Shown: positions 43,205-54,093 of the stretch, one piece after another
Numbering within the stretch: the first letter of the stretch is position 1
How the letters are laid out: every line of letters starts with the position of its first letter
DNA from: Aspidapion aeneum
Lineage: Eukaryota; Arthropoda; Insecta; Coleoptera; Brentidae
Length of the DNA: 64,000 bases
Assembly (NCBI GenBank): GCA_963576565.1
Contig: OY755042.1
Coordinates: 112,941,411 to 113,005,410 of the forward strand
Reading direction: 5' to 3'
The notes under the pieces: model-generated
The model's input: only the letters and a program-made list of their open reading frames with translations
Told to the model about the DNA's origin: nothing
Databases searched by the model: none
Translations under genes and position numbers: made by a program

Positions 43205-44335
43205 TTAGTACAATGAATAGAGGAGTTTTACCCTACAAAAGGTCCGGTAGTTCTGAATTTTGGATATGTTATTAAGGTCGAAGGGGTAGTTAAAAATCTG
43301 AGTTTTCGTCACCCTCACCCCTGTGCTTCCTCCGCCATCTTAAAAAAACCATCAAAAATTGGCACTTTTTGTAGTTTTTTGCCTGTAACTTCATTCCAGT
43401 ACACTAAATCGCAAAAAGAGTTATATGAAATTTTTTAGAAGATATAATTATCTACAATTGTGAGGTACCATGGTTGTTCTGCGAGCAGTAGTAACGGAGC
43501 TAGGTAATTTCCAAAAATGACTAAAATCACGTGCATGGGCAAATTTTCAGATTTTTTCTAATTTAGACGGCATAAGGTCCGAAATACTTTGTTCTAGGGT
43601 AAAACTTCTAAGAACATATCTTGTAGAGAATCAGCTACAAAATCCATTCCTTAAAATGTATTTTTAAATATTCTAATGGAGTGGGAGTAATTTTTAACTT
43701 AAAGTAAGTAAGCTAGAATATTTTTTTTTAATTTAGTGCTTTAAACGGCACGTTTTTTATTTATTTTTATTTTTTTGTGTAAATTTAGTGACGTACAAAA
43801 AGGTAAGAGAGCTTAGGGGTCAAACACCTCCTTGAAAAACCTAACATATTTAGGTTTTCTCAAATTTTCTCAAAAAATACGCTTCTAAGAAAAAAATGTG
43901 TAATATACTTTATTGTAGACAATGAAATTTCCTTTTGAAAAAGGTACAACTCGATGGGGGTCAACTATTTATAAACTCTTCAGCGGCGTCCGTTTATTGA
44001 AGTAATTTAAAAAAGTAAAAAAATATCCATGTTTTTTCCATGATTTATTCGATTTTTTTTAAAACCACTCAATTGTAGATAATTATATCCTCTAAAAAAT
44101 TTCATATAACTCTTTTTTGCGATTTAGTGTACTGGAACGAAATTAAAGGCAAAAAGCTAAAAAAAGTGCCAATTTTTTATGGTTTTTTCAAGATGGCGGA
44201 GGGAGCACAGAGGTGGGGGTGACGAAAACTCAGATTTTTAACTACCCTCCTGAGCTTAATAACATATCCAAAATTCAGAACTACCACCTTTTGTAGGGTA
44301 ATCTCCCTAATTTTGGCCTCTATTCATTGAACTAT
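43205..44335. mobile_element. foldback element, arms about 260-290 bp
   Basis: The left arm 43210-43465 (ACAATGAATAGAGG, AATTTTGGATATGTTATTAA, GTACACTAAATCGCAAAAAG, GATATAATTATCTACAATTG) is inverted at about 44052-44335 with roughly 85 percent identity. The loop of about 590 bp is AT-rich and non-coding. Its right end lies about 140 bp before the next TOX exon. Confidence 0.75.
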
Positions 44336-44392
44336 ATGTTTATTCATACCAAGTGTGTTGCTTCTATCATTAAACGCAGTATCGGACCCCGC

Positions 44393-44446
44393 AGGACCTG
44401 AAGTAAAGTGTCAGATCCGTCACGGATCCGTTTATTTTTGTGGAGC
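44393..44446. repeat. fragment of the GGATCCATG repeat next to exon b
   Basis: GTGTCAGATCCGTCACGGATCCGTTTATTTTTG matches the end of the inverted copy at about 45767-45800 and lies within 35 bp of the exon b acceptor. Confidence 0.5.
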
Positions 44447-44477
44447 TGTGATAATTAATGTTTTCATTTGTTTTCAG

Positions 44478-44627
44478 ACATTTCACACTCCAAGTTTCGG
44501 CGACGAAGAATTCGAAATACCGGCTATAAATCCCAATCAACAGGGCCATCACGGTCAACAGGGTCAACATCACGGCAGTCAACAGAGTCAACAGCACTCT
44601 GAACAGCACTATCAGCCTCCAATGCAG
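44478..44627 (+). CDS. Tox: TOX-family HMG-box protein, exon b (TOX signature)
   Basis: 150 bp, 50 codons in phase 0, after TTGTTTTCAG and before GTGAGC. It begins TFHTPSFGDEEFEIPAI, the most conserved part of the TOX N-terminal region outside the HMG box (known forms read FxxPSxGDExFxIPPI), then becomes Gln/His rich with QQGHHGQQ-type repeats. This block is the main evidence, with exon e, that the gene is a TOX member. The longer open frame starting at 44355 merely reads through the intron and acceptor. Confidence 0.92.
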
Positions 44628-44686
44628 GTGAGCTATGCAGGGTAAACTATCACATACCATTTTGGTATTCCTTATAAGCTCAGAAT

Positions 44687-44850
44687 ACAGAAAAACTAGC
44701 TTAAGCACATAAAAACTAGCTTAAACACAGAGAAACTAGCTTAAGCACAGAAAAACTAGTTTAAGCACAGAAAAACTAGCTTAAGCTCAGAAAAACAAGC
44801 TTCCGCTAGTGCACAGAGAAACTAGCTAATGCTATAGGGCACAGAAAAAT
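44687..44850. repeat. minisatellite, about 21-bp unit
   Basis: About seven units of ACAGAAAAACTAGCTTAAGC with small changes, starting 60 bp after exon b. Confidence 0.9.
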
Positions 44851-45319
44851 TTACTTACGCCAGAGACAGATGAATTTTACCTGTCCCTGCTTATGCTAGG
44901 TTTTTCTGTCCTCAGAGTTTGCTAACTTGCAGTTTCTAAAAATACCACAAGGATTAATTTTCTTCGTGTAATAATAGTAAGCATTAGTAAATTATATACC
45001 AGGGCATGCCTAAAAGTAACACGTTTTATACTGAGGTGAAAAGTTTGTAGCCAGACCGGAGGGCTACAATCGTCGAGGGATAAGAAGACACTTTTGTCAC
45101 TATTCTTCGCTCTTTTTTTTTCATATTATACAATCATAAGCAATTAGCTGGCTAGGCGATATTTTACAGGTACTCTACTAAAAGTAAAACTAGGTTCCTG
45201 GGTTAACTATTTTTTTAATTTTTTAATCCAATTCTTATTTTTATCCCTGGCGCGTCACATTTTATCCCTGAAGTGGTCAAAAAATTTAGTCGTTTTACTG
45301 CAAGAATTAAGTATATTAA
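44851..45319. other. no feature recognised
   Basis: Intronic sequence; CTTATGCTAGGTTTTTCTGT near 44890 is a faint inverse of the preceding minisatellite. Confidence 0.4.
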
Positions 45320-45812
45320 ATTTTTTTTGGGATAACGCCAAAAATGTGTTATTTGGATGTATTTTGACCTATCCTAGCAATATCGTCGGGATTTCTGCCT
45401 GTGTGTGTGTATATTATTTCTGTCCGTAACACGATAGCTCCTAAACCACTGAACCGATTTTCATAAAATTTTCACGTAAAATAATTCGACTCTTATGAGC
45501 TGATTAGATTTTGGTCAAAATCCATTAATGCTAATGACAGTTTTTTGACAATTCAAAACTTTAAAAAATGCTAACTTTTTAACGGAGCATCGTATTAATA
45601 CAGTGTTTTCGGAATATAGTAGACTAAATTTTGCTCAATAATTCGAGTTATAACCAAAAACTTCGTAGGAGCATTAGTTTCTGGGATATTTACAAAAAAC
45701 TGTTTTCAAGGCTAATATATAATCATGGCTTCACTTGAAGTGTGATAACAGGTCTAGCTAAGAAGGTGTCAGAACCGTCATGGATCCATTTATTTTTACT
45801 ATCTTTCTCTTC
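45320..45812 (-). repeat. GGATCCATG-type dispersed repeat, inverted copy
   Basis: Inverse of 40523-41070: GATAACGCCAAAAATGTGTT, CTATCCTAGCAATATCGTCG, a (GT)n tract, GAACCGATTTTCATAAAATT and a final GTCATGGATCCATTTATTTT. Confidence 0.7.
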
Positions 45813-46198
45813 AGATCATTTAAATTTACAAAAGGTTCGAAAAACATTTACAAAACAATTTGGAATATAAATACTGTAAATTAAAACAAATCGCTTAATG
45901 ACGAGGATGATTTTAAATTACTAAAACAACTTTTCAAAATAAAATAAATGAAATTTAGAAAATAAACTGGATAAATTTGTGCGCGTGGTTTTATTCGTGT
46001 GAATTTTAGAGTAAATTTATAATTAATTTACGGATTTAACCATACATTTTATTGAATATTCATTTACTAACTTATTAAATTTAACGGAATGACCTTAGGA
46101 GGTAAGATTTTATTAGTATTTATCCGAAATATACGATTAGTTTACGAAAATTGCATTTAAAAAACGGACTTTAGAGATACGCTATAACCAGAGCGCGT
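45813..46198. other. no feature recognised
   Basis: AT-rich intronic sequence. Confidence 0.4.
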
Positions 46199-46461
46199 CA
46201 GCGGCGTAGCGTGCCTGAAAGGGCGGGGGGGGGTTCGGTTCGGTTTGGTTATGAACGGGCGGGAAAAAAAAGGTCATCATGTCTTTAGTTTCTTCTCTGT
46301 TGTCGGCGACCGATTTGCCGCCCTCTCAATCCGTTGCCGGCCCAGCTACTTAGGGCGCTTAAGGCACCCAGAGGGCGCTAGTACCCTCGGGGCGGGGGGG
46401 GTTCGGTGGGTAGGGTCGACGAACCCTCCGCGCCCTCCCCCCCCCCCACGCTACGCCACTG
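46199..46461. mobile_element. hAT-type MITE, 263 bp, perfect 8-bp duplication
   Basis: It starts CAGCGGCGTAGCGTG and ends CACGCTACGCCACTG, and is flanked on both sides by GAGCGCGT (46191-46198, 46462-46469). G/C-rich interior with homopolymer runs. The 141-codon frame across it is not a gene. Confidence 0.93.
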
Positions 46462-47160
46462 GAGCGCGTATAGCGGCTTTAGTAAACCCGCGCAGATTGT
46501 TTATGCAAGCGCGTGCATATCGCTGTTTAAGCAAGCGCGCTCAAATCGGGTTAGCAAGCGCACAAAAATCAGTTCAGCAAGCACGCAAGGCACAAATCGA
46601 TGAATCAAGCGTTTTAACCGATTATGGAAGCGCGAGCGCAAATCGTATGTACGTGGCGATAAGTTTTTAGTTTAACTTAATAAAAACAGTGGCTTAAGTA
46701 CACAGAAATGGATCCTGCGTGGGGGGCGTATACCACTGCTAGCTGTTTTAGAATACCTAGCCATCTTTAAGGCAAGCCCTTTTTTTTCTCGACTTCTGCA
46801 ATTTTTTTCAAGTTTTTTACTTGTATTTTATATAAAAACCACATTCTATTCCCTTAAGAATACTAAGTAAAAAAACAACATTTTTTGAACAAAACATTCT
46901 CTTGAACTGACCTTAAGAGTATTTAAAAAAATGACTTAAACTTAAGCGCGTCACCTGGTTAAGAAAGCGCGCTATTGTTTAAACAAGCGCGCGCATATTG
47001 TTTATGCAAGCGCGCACATATCGGGTTAGGAAGGGTGCAAAAATCAGTTTAGTAAGCACGCAACGCACAAATCGGTGAATCAGGCGCGCGTTTTCGCCGA
47101 TTAAGCAAACGCGCGCGCAAATCGTAAGCGCTTTGAGGTAAGTTTGTAGTATTCGTTACT
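46462..47160. repeat. AAGCGCGC-type repeats, duplicated block, with small hAT-like remnant
   Basis: Blocks at 46462-46660 and 46944-47145 share AAGCGCGC.CATATCG, CAAAAATCAGTT.AG.AAGCACGCAA and CACAAATCG.TGAATCA, so one is a diverged duplicate of the other. Between them a 52-bp remnant (46687-46738) has CAGTGG and CCACTG tips. Confidence 0.6.
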
Positions 47161-47165
47161 AAATA

Positions 47166-47272
47166 CAGTGGCGTAGGTACGCAGAACTTTCTGGGGGAAA
47201 ATTTCAATATTTAAAGATATTCAATGGTTCTGGGAGAAGAGGGGAGTTGCGCCCCTTCTGCGTACGCTACTG
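47166..47272. mobile_element. hAT-like MITE, 107 bp
   Basis: The left tip CAGTGGCGTAGGTACGCAG and right complement CAGTAGCGTACGCAG are inverted with a small indel. Flanks do not match well, so the duplication is decayed. Confidence 0.6.
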
Positions 47273-48386
47273 GCAAAAAGCTACATTAAATAAGCCCCTT
47301 TAATGTTATACCCTTACCCAACTCGTTTTTATTTTAATTTAAAAATAGGGGGAATTCGTATTCCATAATGATGCCTGCTTGCAATGTGAGAATTCTACAG
47401 AACAACATAATGTAAATATAAAACACATTTTCGTTTTATGTTTATATTTAGTATGTTTTTACTGGTCTCGCAAGCCTTGTGTATGACTGCAGTGTATTTG
47501 TCGTTCAGACACAGTCAAGTTCAACGTTCATTATGCTCGTTACATTACAAACATCAGTTCAATTACAGTGTAAAATTAGAATCGTATTGGGTCGTGCATT
47601 TATTGTATAATAAATAATTTTGTTCAAAATATTTAAGTATTTATTTAAAATGTTTTTAAAATAATTATCCAAAAGTTTTTCAACAGTAATATTAGTGCGG
47701 TTTTAGTTTTAAAAACAATTATCTAAGGATATCGTAACCAGTGGCGTCTCGTGATCTATAATAAAGAGTGTTCAAAACAAACAGTGATATTTTTTTTGAG
47801 GTTTGTAGTAAAAACATTTCGCACCCCTGCTAAAAAATAGTCACAACTCAAAAAACATTGTTTTGAGAAAATCGCTGTTAAAGAATTTAGTTCATTAGAG
47901 AGATTCGTTTTTCACTTACATGACAAATTACTAGTTAACATCTTATTTTATACCAACAGGAACCTATTAACTCAATGTAATTGGTGCAGTACGTTTCTCA
48001 GAAAAAATGATTTTTGTCGTTTTTAGTAAAAAATAAGACAAAAAACCGATATTGTGACACTTTTTTAGAACAAGGCATCATGACGTTGTAAATTAGAATG
48101 TCACGCAGGATGGTAAGTAATATTAAAAAAGAAAACAAATAAAGAAGAAACTTTGTATTTATTTTTGCAACGAGTTCTAAAATGCTGAATAACAACTGGG
48201 AATGTGATTATTCTCTAATAAATTCAAAAGATTTTTTTCTTATTTTCCTTAATTCTAAGTACACTGAACAATTCGAAAAAACAGTCACAACACAAAAAAG
48301 AACAGTATTTTACTTGTTATATGAGTCAGATTTAACCAATAGTTCACATGAAAACCTTCACAACTCGAAATGTGACTCTTTTCAGG
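47273..48386. other. no feature recognised
   Basis: Intronic AT-rich sequence. Frames at 47998-48195 and 48182-48442 have no known motif. Confidence 0.35.
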
Positions 48387-48538
48387 CAGTGGCGGTTCCC
48401 CCCGAGAATTTTTTGAATATACAAAAAATGAGTAAAAAGTAATGTTTTTGCTAATAAAAATTCAAAATTTTTGCCTGCGGCGCATGAAAGTGTCTGTTGT
48501 TTTTATCATCGAAATTACAACCACTGGATCCGCCCTTG
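48387..48538. mobile_element. hAT-type MITE, 152 bp, perfect 8-bp duplication
   Basis: It starts CAGTGGCGGTTCCCC and ends GGATCCGCCCTTG (worn CACTG tip), flanked by TTTTCAGG on both sides (48379-48386, 48539-48546). The interior matches 23556-23703 inversely. Confidence 0.9.
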
Positions 48539-48767
48539 TTTTCAGGATGAAACTCCACGTTCACGCTGTTATAAAGTCAAAAGTGACACTGTAAAGGAAC
48601 GCATCCTCAGCTAAACTGGACAAAATAAAAGAGTCACATCGCCTTCTCGCGGTGAATTGTCGAAACATAAATGTGACGCTTTTATGTAAGAAAGTACTCT
48701 TTTTCAGCGGGTGTGCGATTTCTTTAGGTTTTCAAAACAATTAAAATCATCATATTAGACATTATGG

Positions 48768-48833
48768 TAGGGTCACAGCATCACGAAGACGTAGTGCTTT
48801 CTTACGCCAGGCTTCCAGGATGCAGTGACCCTA
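48768..48833. mobile_element. very short hAT-like MITE, 66 bp
   Basis: It starts TAGGGTCACAGCATC and ends GATGCAGTGACCCTA, flanked by CATTATGG and CATTAGGG (7 of 8). Little remains apart from the termini. Confidence 0.7.
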
Positions 48834-49457
48834 CATTAGGGACGTTTTGCACGCCCTCCTTTAGCTAACTTTATCCTTTATAAATGCGACATTAAACGAC
48901 AAATGGCACGTGATATTTAGAAGCCAAATTTTGACCTTTGCAGACCCAATTTTTTATTCTTTATCCTTTATTTATCTGTCAAAAGCCTGTTTTGTGTTTT
49001 GTAGGCAAAATTAATTAAAAAGTTCCGAAAACAACTAGGGAAAAACCGCCAAAAAAATATAAGATATTAGGTCTGTGTTTACTTGTCTACTTCTTCTTAT
49101 TTTTTTTTACGCACTTCACAGAACATTGATTACCTGTGGTTAGTTGGTGAACACTGTTGCCAAACAACACGTACCTACCAGTTTTTATAAAAAATAATTT
49201 TCAATAATTGGCACAACATTAAATCTGCGAATTACCCCGCATTGGTAGCTCTTGAAATAATTGTCTGGTATCAAAAATATTTTCAATTTACATTATATTT
49301 TGTCATTCCGTTGTATGCGCGGCATTAAATAAAGGAACTAGTAGCCTCCGTTATTCGGACACAAGTAAGATCAAACACTATCCTTTATTAAAGGGGGTGC
49401 ACTTTCTCTTGAGGTGCTCTTATATAGTAAACGCTTAACGTCTGCTTCCCAATTAAA
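48834..49457. other. no feature recognised
   Basis: Intronic sequence without recognisable repeats or coding content. Confidence 0.35.
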
Positions 49458-49818
49458 AACTAAATGGATCCATGACAGATCTGATACCTTCCTAGCTAGC
49501 CTATTAGCACACTTAAAAACAGTTTTTTGTAAATATCTTGAAAACTAAAGCTCCTACGAAGAAGCACTAATTATTTTGAAAAATTTGTAATTGTCAAAAA
49601 ACTGTCATTAGCATTATTAGATTTTGATCAGCTTGTTAGACTGTCGCACACTATTTTATCTAAAAATTTTATGAAAATCGATTCAGCGGTTTAGGAGCTA
49701 TCGTGTTACGAACAGAAAAAAAATACACCCAAATAACACATTTTCGGGGTTGTCTCAAAAAATTTTTTTGTCGAAAACAATACCTTCCCTAGCCATTGCT
49801 GCGCGGGCTAGAAAGGTA
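49458..49818 (+). repeat. GGATCCATG-type dispersed repeat, internally deleted copy
   Basis: AAATGGATCCATGACAGATC through GCGGTTTAGGAGCTATCGTG to GCCATTGCTGCGCGGGCTAG. The microsatellite part is missing. Confidence 0.7.
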
Positions 49819-49982
49819 ATGAAATAAAATCAAAAAGATCTATATCTTTATTTTTAAAAATCTTTATAATTACCTTTTAAAAAAAATAACAAACTGATTA
49901 ATTTAGTTCAATTATAAATATTTTGTATAGTCGCAAAAAAAATGTATGCACTTTTTTCTTGTGAATATTATTATGACTTCTA

Positions 49983-50125
49983 ATACCCTGTTTCACCAAT
50001 GCATGCCCACCCCGATTCAAAAAACGCATCACGTGATGGGCCATGGATTTGCACCGGTCTTGAATGCAGCGTCACCTGATGCGTTTTTGAATCGGGGTGG
50101 GCATGCATTGCTGGAAACAGGGTAT
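49983..50125. repeat. long palindrome just upstream of exon c
   Basis: Arms of about 53 bp (left starts ATACCCTGTTTCACCAATGC) are inverted with about four differences around a 36-bp loop. It ends 58 bp before the exon c acceptor. The frames on both strands here are its translations. Confidence 0.92.
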
Positions 50126-50183
50126 AAGCGATAAGAATCGACACTAGCTGGTTGAGATTTTAATTTTTTTAAATAATTTTCAG

Positions 50184-50297
50184 GGTATGCAACAAATGAG
50201 TCAGCAAATGAACCAGCAACAAGACGCCATGGGTATGCATGATCCCACTGGAGGTTACCAACAGCCTTTGTATCTATCTGGGCCAGACCATGGAATG
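50184..50297 (+). CDS. Tox: TOX-family HMG-box protein, exon c (Gln/Met rich)
   Basis: 114 bp, 38 codons in phase 0 between AATTTTCAG and GTAAGT. It reads GMQQMSQQMNQQQ, then a Gly/Tyr piece with GGYQQPLYLSGPDHGM. Low-complexity Gln/Met content is usual in the central region of TOX proteins, thought to be the transactivation part. Phase and composition join it to exons b and d. Its acceptor lies 58 bp after a strong palindrome. Confidence 0.85.
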
Positions 50298-50344
50298 GTA
50301 AGTCATTTCTCAACAACACATTACCGGCGTTCAGAGCGGAGAAC

Positions 50345-51090
50345 TTTAGGGTAGACCAAAATGGCAAAATTTTGAAAACCCCAGTTTTTCAACAAAAGCC
50401 CCGAGTTTCACTAAGGTGAGGCCAAAGAGATGCGAAAAAAACACACACTGAGTTAAGATTCAAAAAAACATCATTTAACAAATTTTAGGGTAGGGAATCC
50501 CATAGGACCAAAATGACAAAATTTTAAAAATTTATATTTCAAAAACTATACAGTTTATCAAGAAAAGCATCGACTTGCGAAAAAACCACATCCTGAGTTA
50601 AGATTCCGGGAAAAAACGTCATTTAGCGAATTTTAAGGTAGGGAATCCCATAAGACCAAAATGGCCAAACTTTGAAAATTCATATTTTAAAAACTATACA
50701 GTTTTTTAACAAAAGCACCGAATTGCAATATGGTTGGGCTATAGAGATGCGACGAGATGAAACCACACCATGTGTTATGATTCGCAAAAACGTCATTTAT
50801 CGAATTTTAGGGTGGCAAATCCCATGAGACCAAAATGGCGAAATTTTGAAAATTCAGATTTCAAAAACGATACAGTTTATCAACAAAAGCACTGAGTTGC
50901 AGTATGGTGAGGCCATAGAAATGCGAAAAAACCACACCCCGAGTTAAATTCGAAACAAGGTCATTTAAAATGGCCAAGCTTTGAAAATTCATATTTTAAA
51001 AACTATACAGTTTATCAACAAAAGCACCGAGTTGCAGTATGGTGGGGCCATATAGAGATATGAAAAAACCACAACCTGAGCAAACTTAGT
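50345..51090. repeat. intronic tandem array, unit about 136-173 bp
   Basis: About five diverged units, each with ACCAAAATGGC, AAAACTATACAGTTT.TCAACAAAAGCACCGA and AAACCACA...GAGTTA. AAAATGG lies near 50357, 50510, 50658, 50832 and 50967. It fills over half of the intron between exons c and d. Confidence 0.85.
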
Positions 51091-51577
51091 AATAAACAAA
51101 TTTATTAAATCTCGAGCAGAGTTTCCTGCAAAATATCATTTAAACATTGAAAGTTTTTCTTCGAGAGAAAATTTTAACAAATTAGCAAGGTTTATAAAAA
51201 CGCAATTCTTGCCTCCTTCTTGCTTCGCGGATTTAAAAGAAAAGACATCCCATAACGCGACCTCATTAGATCTCCCCTGATATCCCTAGTCAGCTCTTGT
51301 CTACCTGCCTATAATTCCTCCTCTGGTGTTCCCCCTCTTCTTTAACTATTAGTTCACAGACCGTCGGGTTTTGCTAAGATTCGGGTACATCCTTATGTTT
51401 GTATTTTTATCAAGACCTGCTCTTTCTATGTAGAATCTCCATGGTCACTATAGCTATTACTCTAATGGTATATAGGCCTATAATCATCACAGTAAGCAAA
51501 AACCTAAGTTCGTTTCTTGATGTAGGTATGGATTCCTGCCATTTTGTCCGCTTTAACTGATCTTTTTCGGGTTCTAG
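51091..51577. other. 3' part of the exon c-d intron
   Basis: Unique-looking sequence up to the TTCTAG acceptor of exon d. Confidence 0.5.
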
Positions 51578-51850
51578 GTAAACCCTTCATACCACCAACC
51601 TCAAAACCAGTATTCGATGAGCCCGAGCGCTCAACAACAACACAACAACCAGTTGCTGATGATACAGCAACAACAGCAACAGCAACATCAGCAGATGATG
51701 ATGAGTCACGGACAGCCGCCCCCCGGCCAGATGGGAGGACCCTATGGGGCGTCGCCTCAGCATCCACAAGCTAGGGGGAGCCCCCCTGCCCCAGGACAAG
51801 AACACACGACTAGTGATGATAGTGATGACAGTACGCCGCATCCTGCTATG
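51578..51850 (+). CDS. Tox: TOX-family HMG-box protein, exon d (poly-Gln, acidic end)
   Basis: 273 bp, 91 codons in phase 0 between TTCTAG and GTAAGT. It reads VNPSYHQPQNQYSMSPSAQQ, a Gln run with CAG/CAA codons, a Met/His piece, a Pro/Gly stretch and an acidic end with SDDSDDSTPHPAM. TOX proteins carry a Ser/Pro-rich then acidic segment just before the basic nuclear localisation stretch, so the order fits. Overlapping frames on both strands are shadows. The CAG/CAA tract could vary in length between individuals. Confidence 0.92.
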
Positions 51851-52241
51851 GTAAGTGAATCTAAAGAGTGATTAGGGATAAAAGGCACACTCATACCTCA
51901 AACAATACTATTCCATGCTCAAAACATTCAGGTGCTTGAATTGAATTAAGTTCACATCTAAGGGTACAAATTACCGTAAGACGATAAAAAACAGATAGAG
52001 TATAACATTTATTAAAAAGAGACCGCGATAACCCCGAGTCCCGCAAAAAGCTTTGCAGCGTTATCAAAGGTAACCTTGATAATTTACTACAGGCCCACGC
52101 GGCCGCACTCGTCAAGGGGCGGAAAATCTGAAACATATTTTTGAGGCGAGAATTACTACTTGACCTGTCACCATACAAGAAGTGGACTATTAAAAACGTG
52201 AACATTTTATTTTTAAAATTTTACTAAATGTGAGTTATTTA

Positions 52242-54093
52242 GAGCCCATCGCACCGACTTTTTTTTCCGTTTCTTAGCCTAAAGAATACCTTATTTCATA
52301 AAATTTCGTTGCACCGAACTTAAAGGTAGACTTATTCCTTCCTTAGTGTTGTTAAATTTTTCGTGACTTTACTGTTCCTTAAGAGCTGCTTAAAGATACA
52401 AGACGCTAGCGCTACCAAGTCCACTTCCAATCCCTGGCTTCGCATGCGTAGATCTACCAATATTATTTACCTCATGTATTAGAATCGATGTACAGGGTGA
52501 TTTTCACTTGAATGGACTCTAACCACATGAAAATAGAAAGTTTCAAAAACCTAACCTAACGAAACCTAATCAGATCTAACCGAACCGAACCAAAGCAAAC
52601 TAAACCAATATTTAAAAAAAAAAAAACTTTCCTGACTTCCTACCTGGGATGCTAGAGGATGTGAATCCGAACCGGACCGTACCGAACCGAACCTATCCAA
52701 ACCTAACCCTACCCAACTAAACCTAATTAGCAGTACGTGTTGTAGTTTAGTTTGGTTAGGTTAGGTTTGGTTCAGTTTAGTTAGGTTCGGTTCGGTTCGG
52801 ATTCACATCCTCTAGGATCCCGGGCAGGAAGTCAGGAAAGTTTTTTTTTTGAAAAAAATTATTGGTTCAGTTTCCTTCGATTTGGTTAGATTTGATTAGG
52901 TTTTGTTAGGTTAGGTTTTTGAAACTTTCTATTTTCATGTGGTTAGAATCATTCAAGTGAAAATCACCCTGTATGCATCTATTCTAAGACATGAGGTAAA
53001 TAATATTGGTAGATCTGCGCTTGCGAAGCCAGGGATTGAAAGTGGACTTGGTAGCGCTAGCGTCTTGTCTTAAACAAAAGATGCTGGTCACATAATGTTA
53101 CCACCCATCTGGCATAACCATAGCAACTGACAATACCTACAAATAAGCAGTGTTTTGATTAAAGTGAATTTTGTCTTTTTTAAGTAAATAAAGTAAAAAA
53201 CATGTTTTTTTCAAATAAATAAAAATGATTTTAAAAAACTTCATTGCACAAGATAACGGCTAGATTTTGGTTCTTTTGGCACAATGTTTTTGTGAAAAAA
53301 TATACATATGTATCGATTACAAAAAGATTTGTAAAGAAGAAAAATAATTTAAATAAAGTTGAATCTAATTTTTATTACAGTATTTTCGTCCGATTTTTGG
53401 GTTAACTGTTGTTCACAGCCTGGTGGGTACAGCGGTAAGGGTAGGATAGGACTGACCAATGTAAGAAAACCCTTGCATTTAAATGAAACTGCAGTGCATG
53501 AAGTAACAAGACGATTTTCCTTTCTGCCTTTACATTTTACCCTAATTTCATTATAATTTTTAATCCTTTGGTAATATCCAGGGGTGTATGGGCCGCTGCC
53601 TTATGGACAGGAGCCGTATGGGCAGGTGCCTTTTGGCCTTTGCCTTAGGAGCAGTACATTTTTCGGCCGGACGCGGATTTCGTCCTGGGCTGGATGGGGA
53701 ACCGTAAACCAGCCCGGCAAAAATACGCGACTGTACCAACAAGGCAACAAGAACACCCAAATTCCTAAAAATCGAGTAGCACCATCTCAATTTCATAATC
53801 TTCCAAATATTCTTCTAAAAATTTTTTAAAGGCGACTTGACTTGACACAGGAAATTGATAGGTTTTGACAAAACTATTTTGGGACGTACTGGGTGTTGTT
53901 GTTGTTTTTTCATAGTTTAAAAATTATGTTGGCTGAAACAGCGGCGTTGCCTGATTGGGTTACAAGGTGGCCGCATCTTAACAAAGAAGAGGAGATTTTT
54001 GCTCGGTGCAACAGATTTAAAAATAAGGCATGCTTAAAATTAAAGCAATCTATAGTTAAGAAAGGGAATTTTAAAAGTCGGTGCGATGGGCCC
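52242..54093. mobile_element. TIR element F with GCACCGA subterminal repeats
   Basis: The left end GAGCCCATCGCACCGACTTT and right complement GGGCCCATCGCACCGACTTT are inverted (18 of 20 or better). GTTGCACCGA recurs inside both ends (about 52309 and, inverted, about 54004). Removing it restores continuity with element E copy 1. It contains the foldback 52399-53067. Frames at 53359-54096 have no recognised motif. The superfamily is unknown. Confidence 0.65.
52399..53067. mobile_element. foldback element, arms about 320 bp
   Basis: From CAAGACGCTAGCGCTACCAA at the left to its inverse at the right, the arms match closely through AGATCTACCAATATTATTTA, TACAGGGTGATTTTCACTTG and GAAACTTTCTATTTTCATGT complement, meeting near 52735. 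CTTAA lies near both ends and may be a duplication. No coding content. Confidence 0.85.

Noticed and set aside
44355..44477. Coding start upstream of exon b
   Set aside because: The open frame merely continues through the intron; a strong TTTTCAG acceptor precedes the conserved segment.
46245..46670. 141-codon frame with Pro/Arg-rich stretch
   Set aside because: Spans a hAT MITE border and its G/C runs; no conserved motif.
49946..50367. Frames on both strands around the palindrome
   Set aside because: Mirror translations of the inverted repeat; only 50184-50297 has splice signals and TOX-like composition.
50345..51090. CRISPR-like regularly spaced repeats
   Set aside because: Units diverge, have no constant short repeat with unique spacers, and lie in a eukaryotic intron.
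51504..51841. Minus-strand and shifted plus-strand frames over exon d
   Set aside because: Shadows of the Gln-rich exon; the phase-0 frame joins the neighbouring exons and carries the acidic segment expected of TOX.
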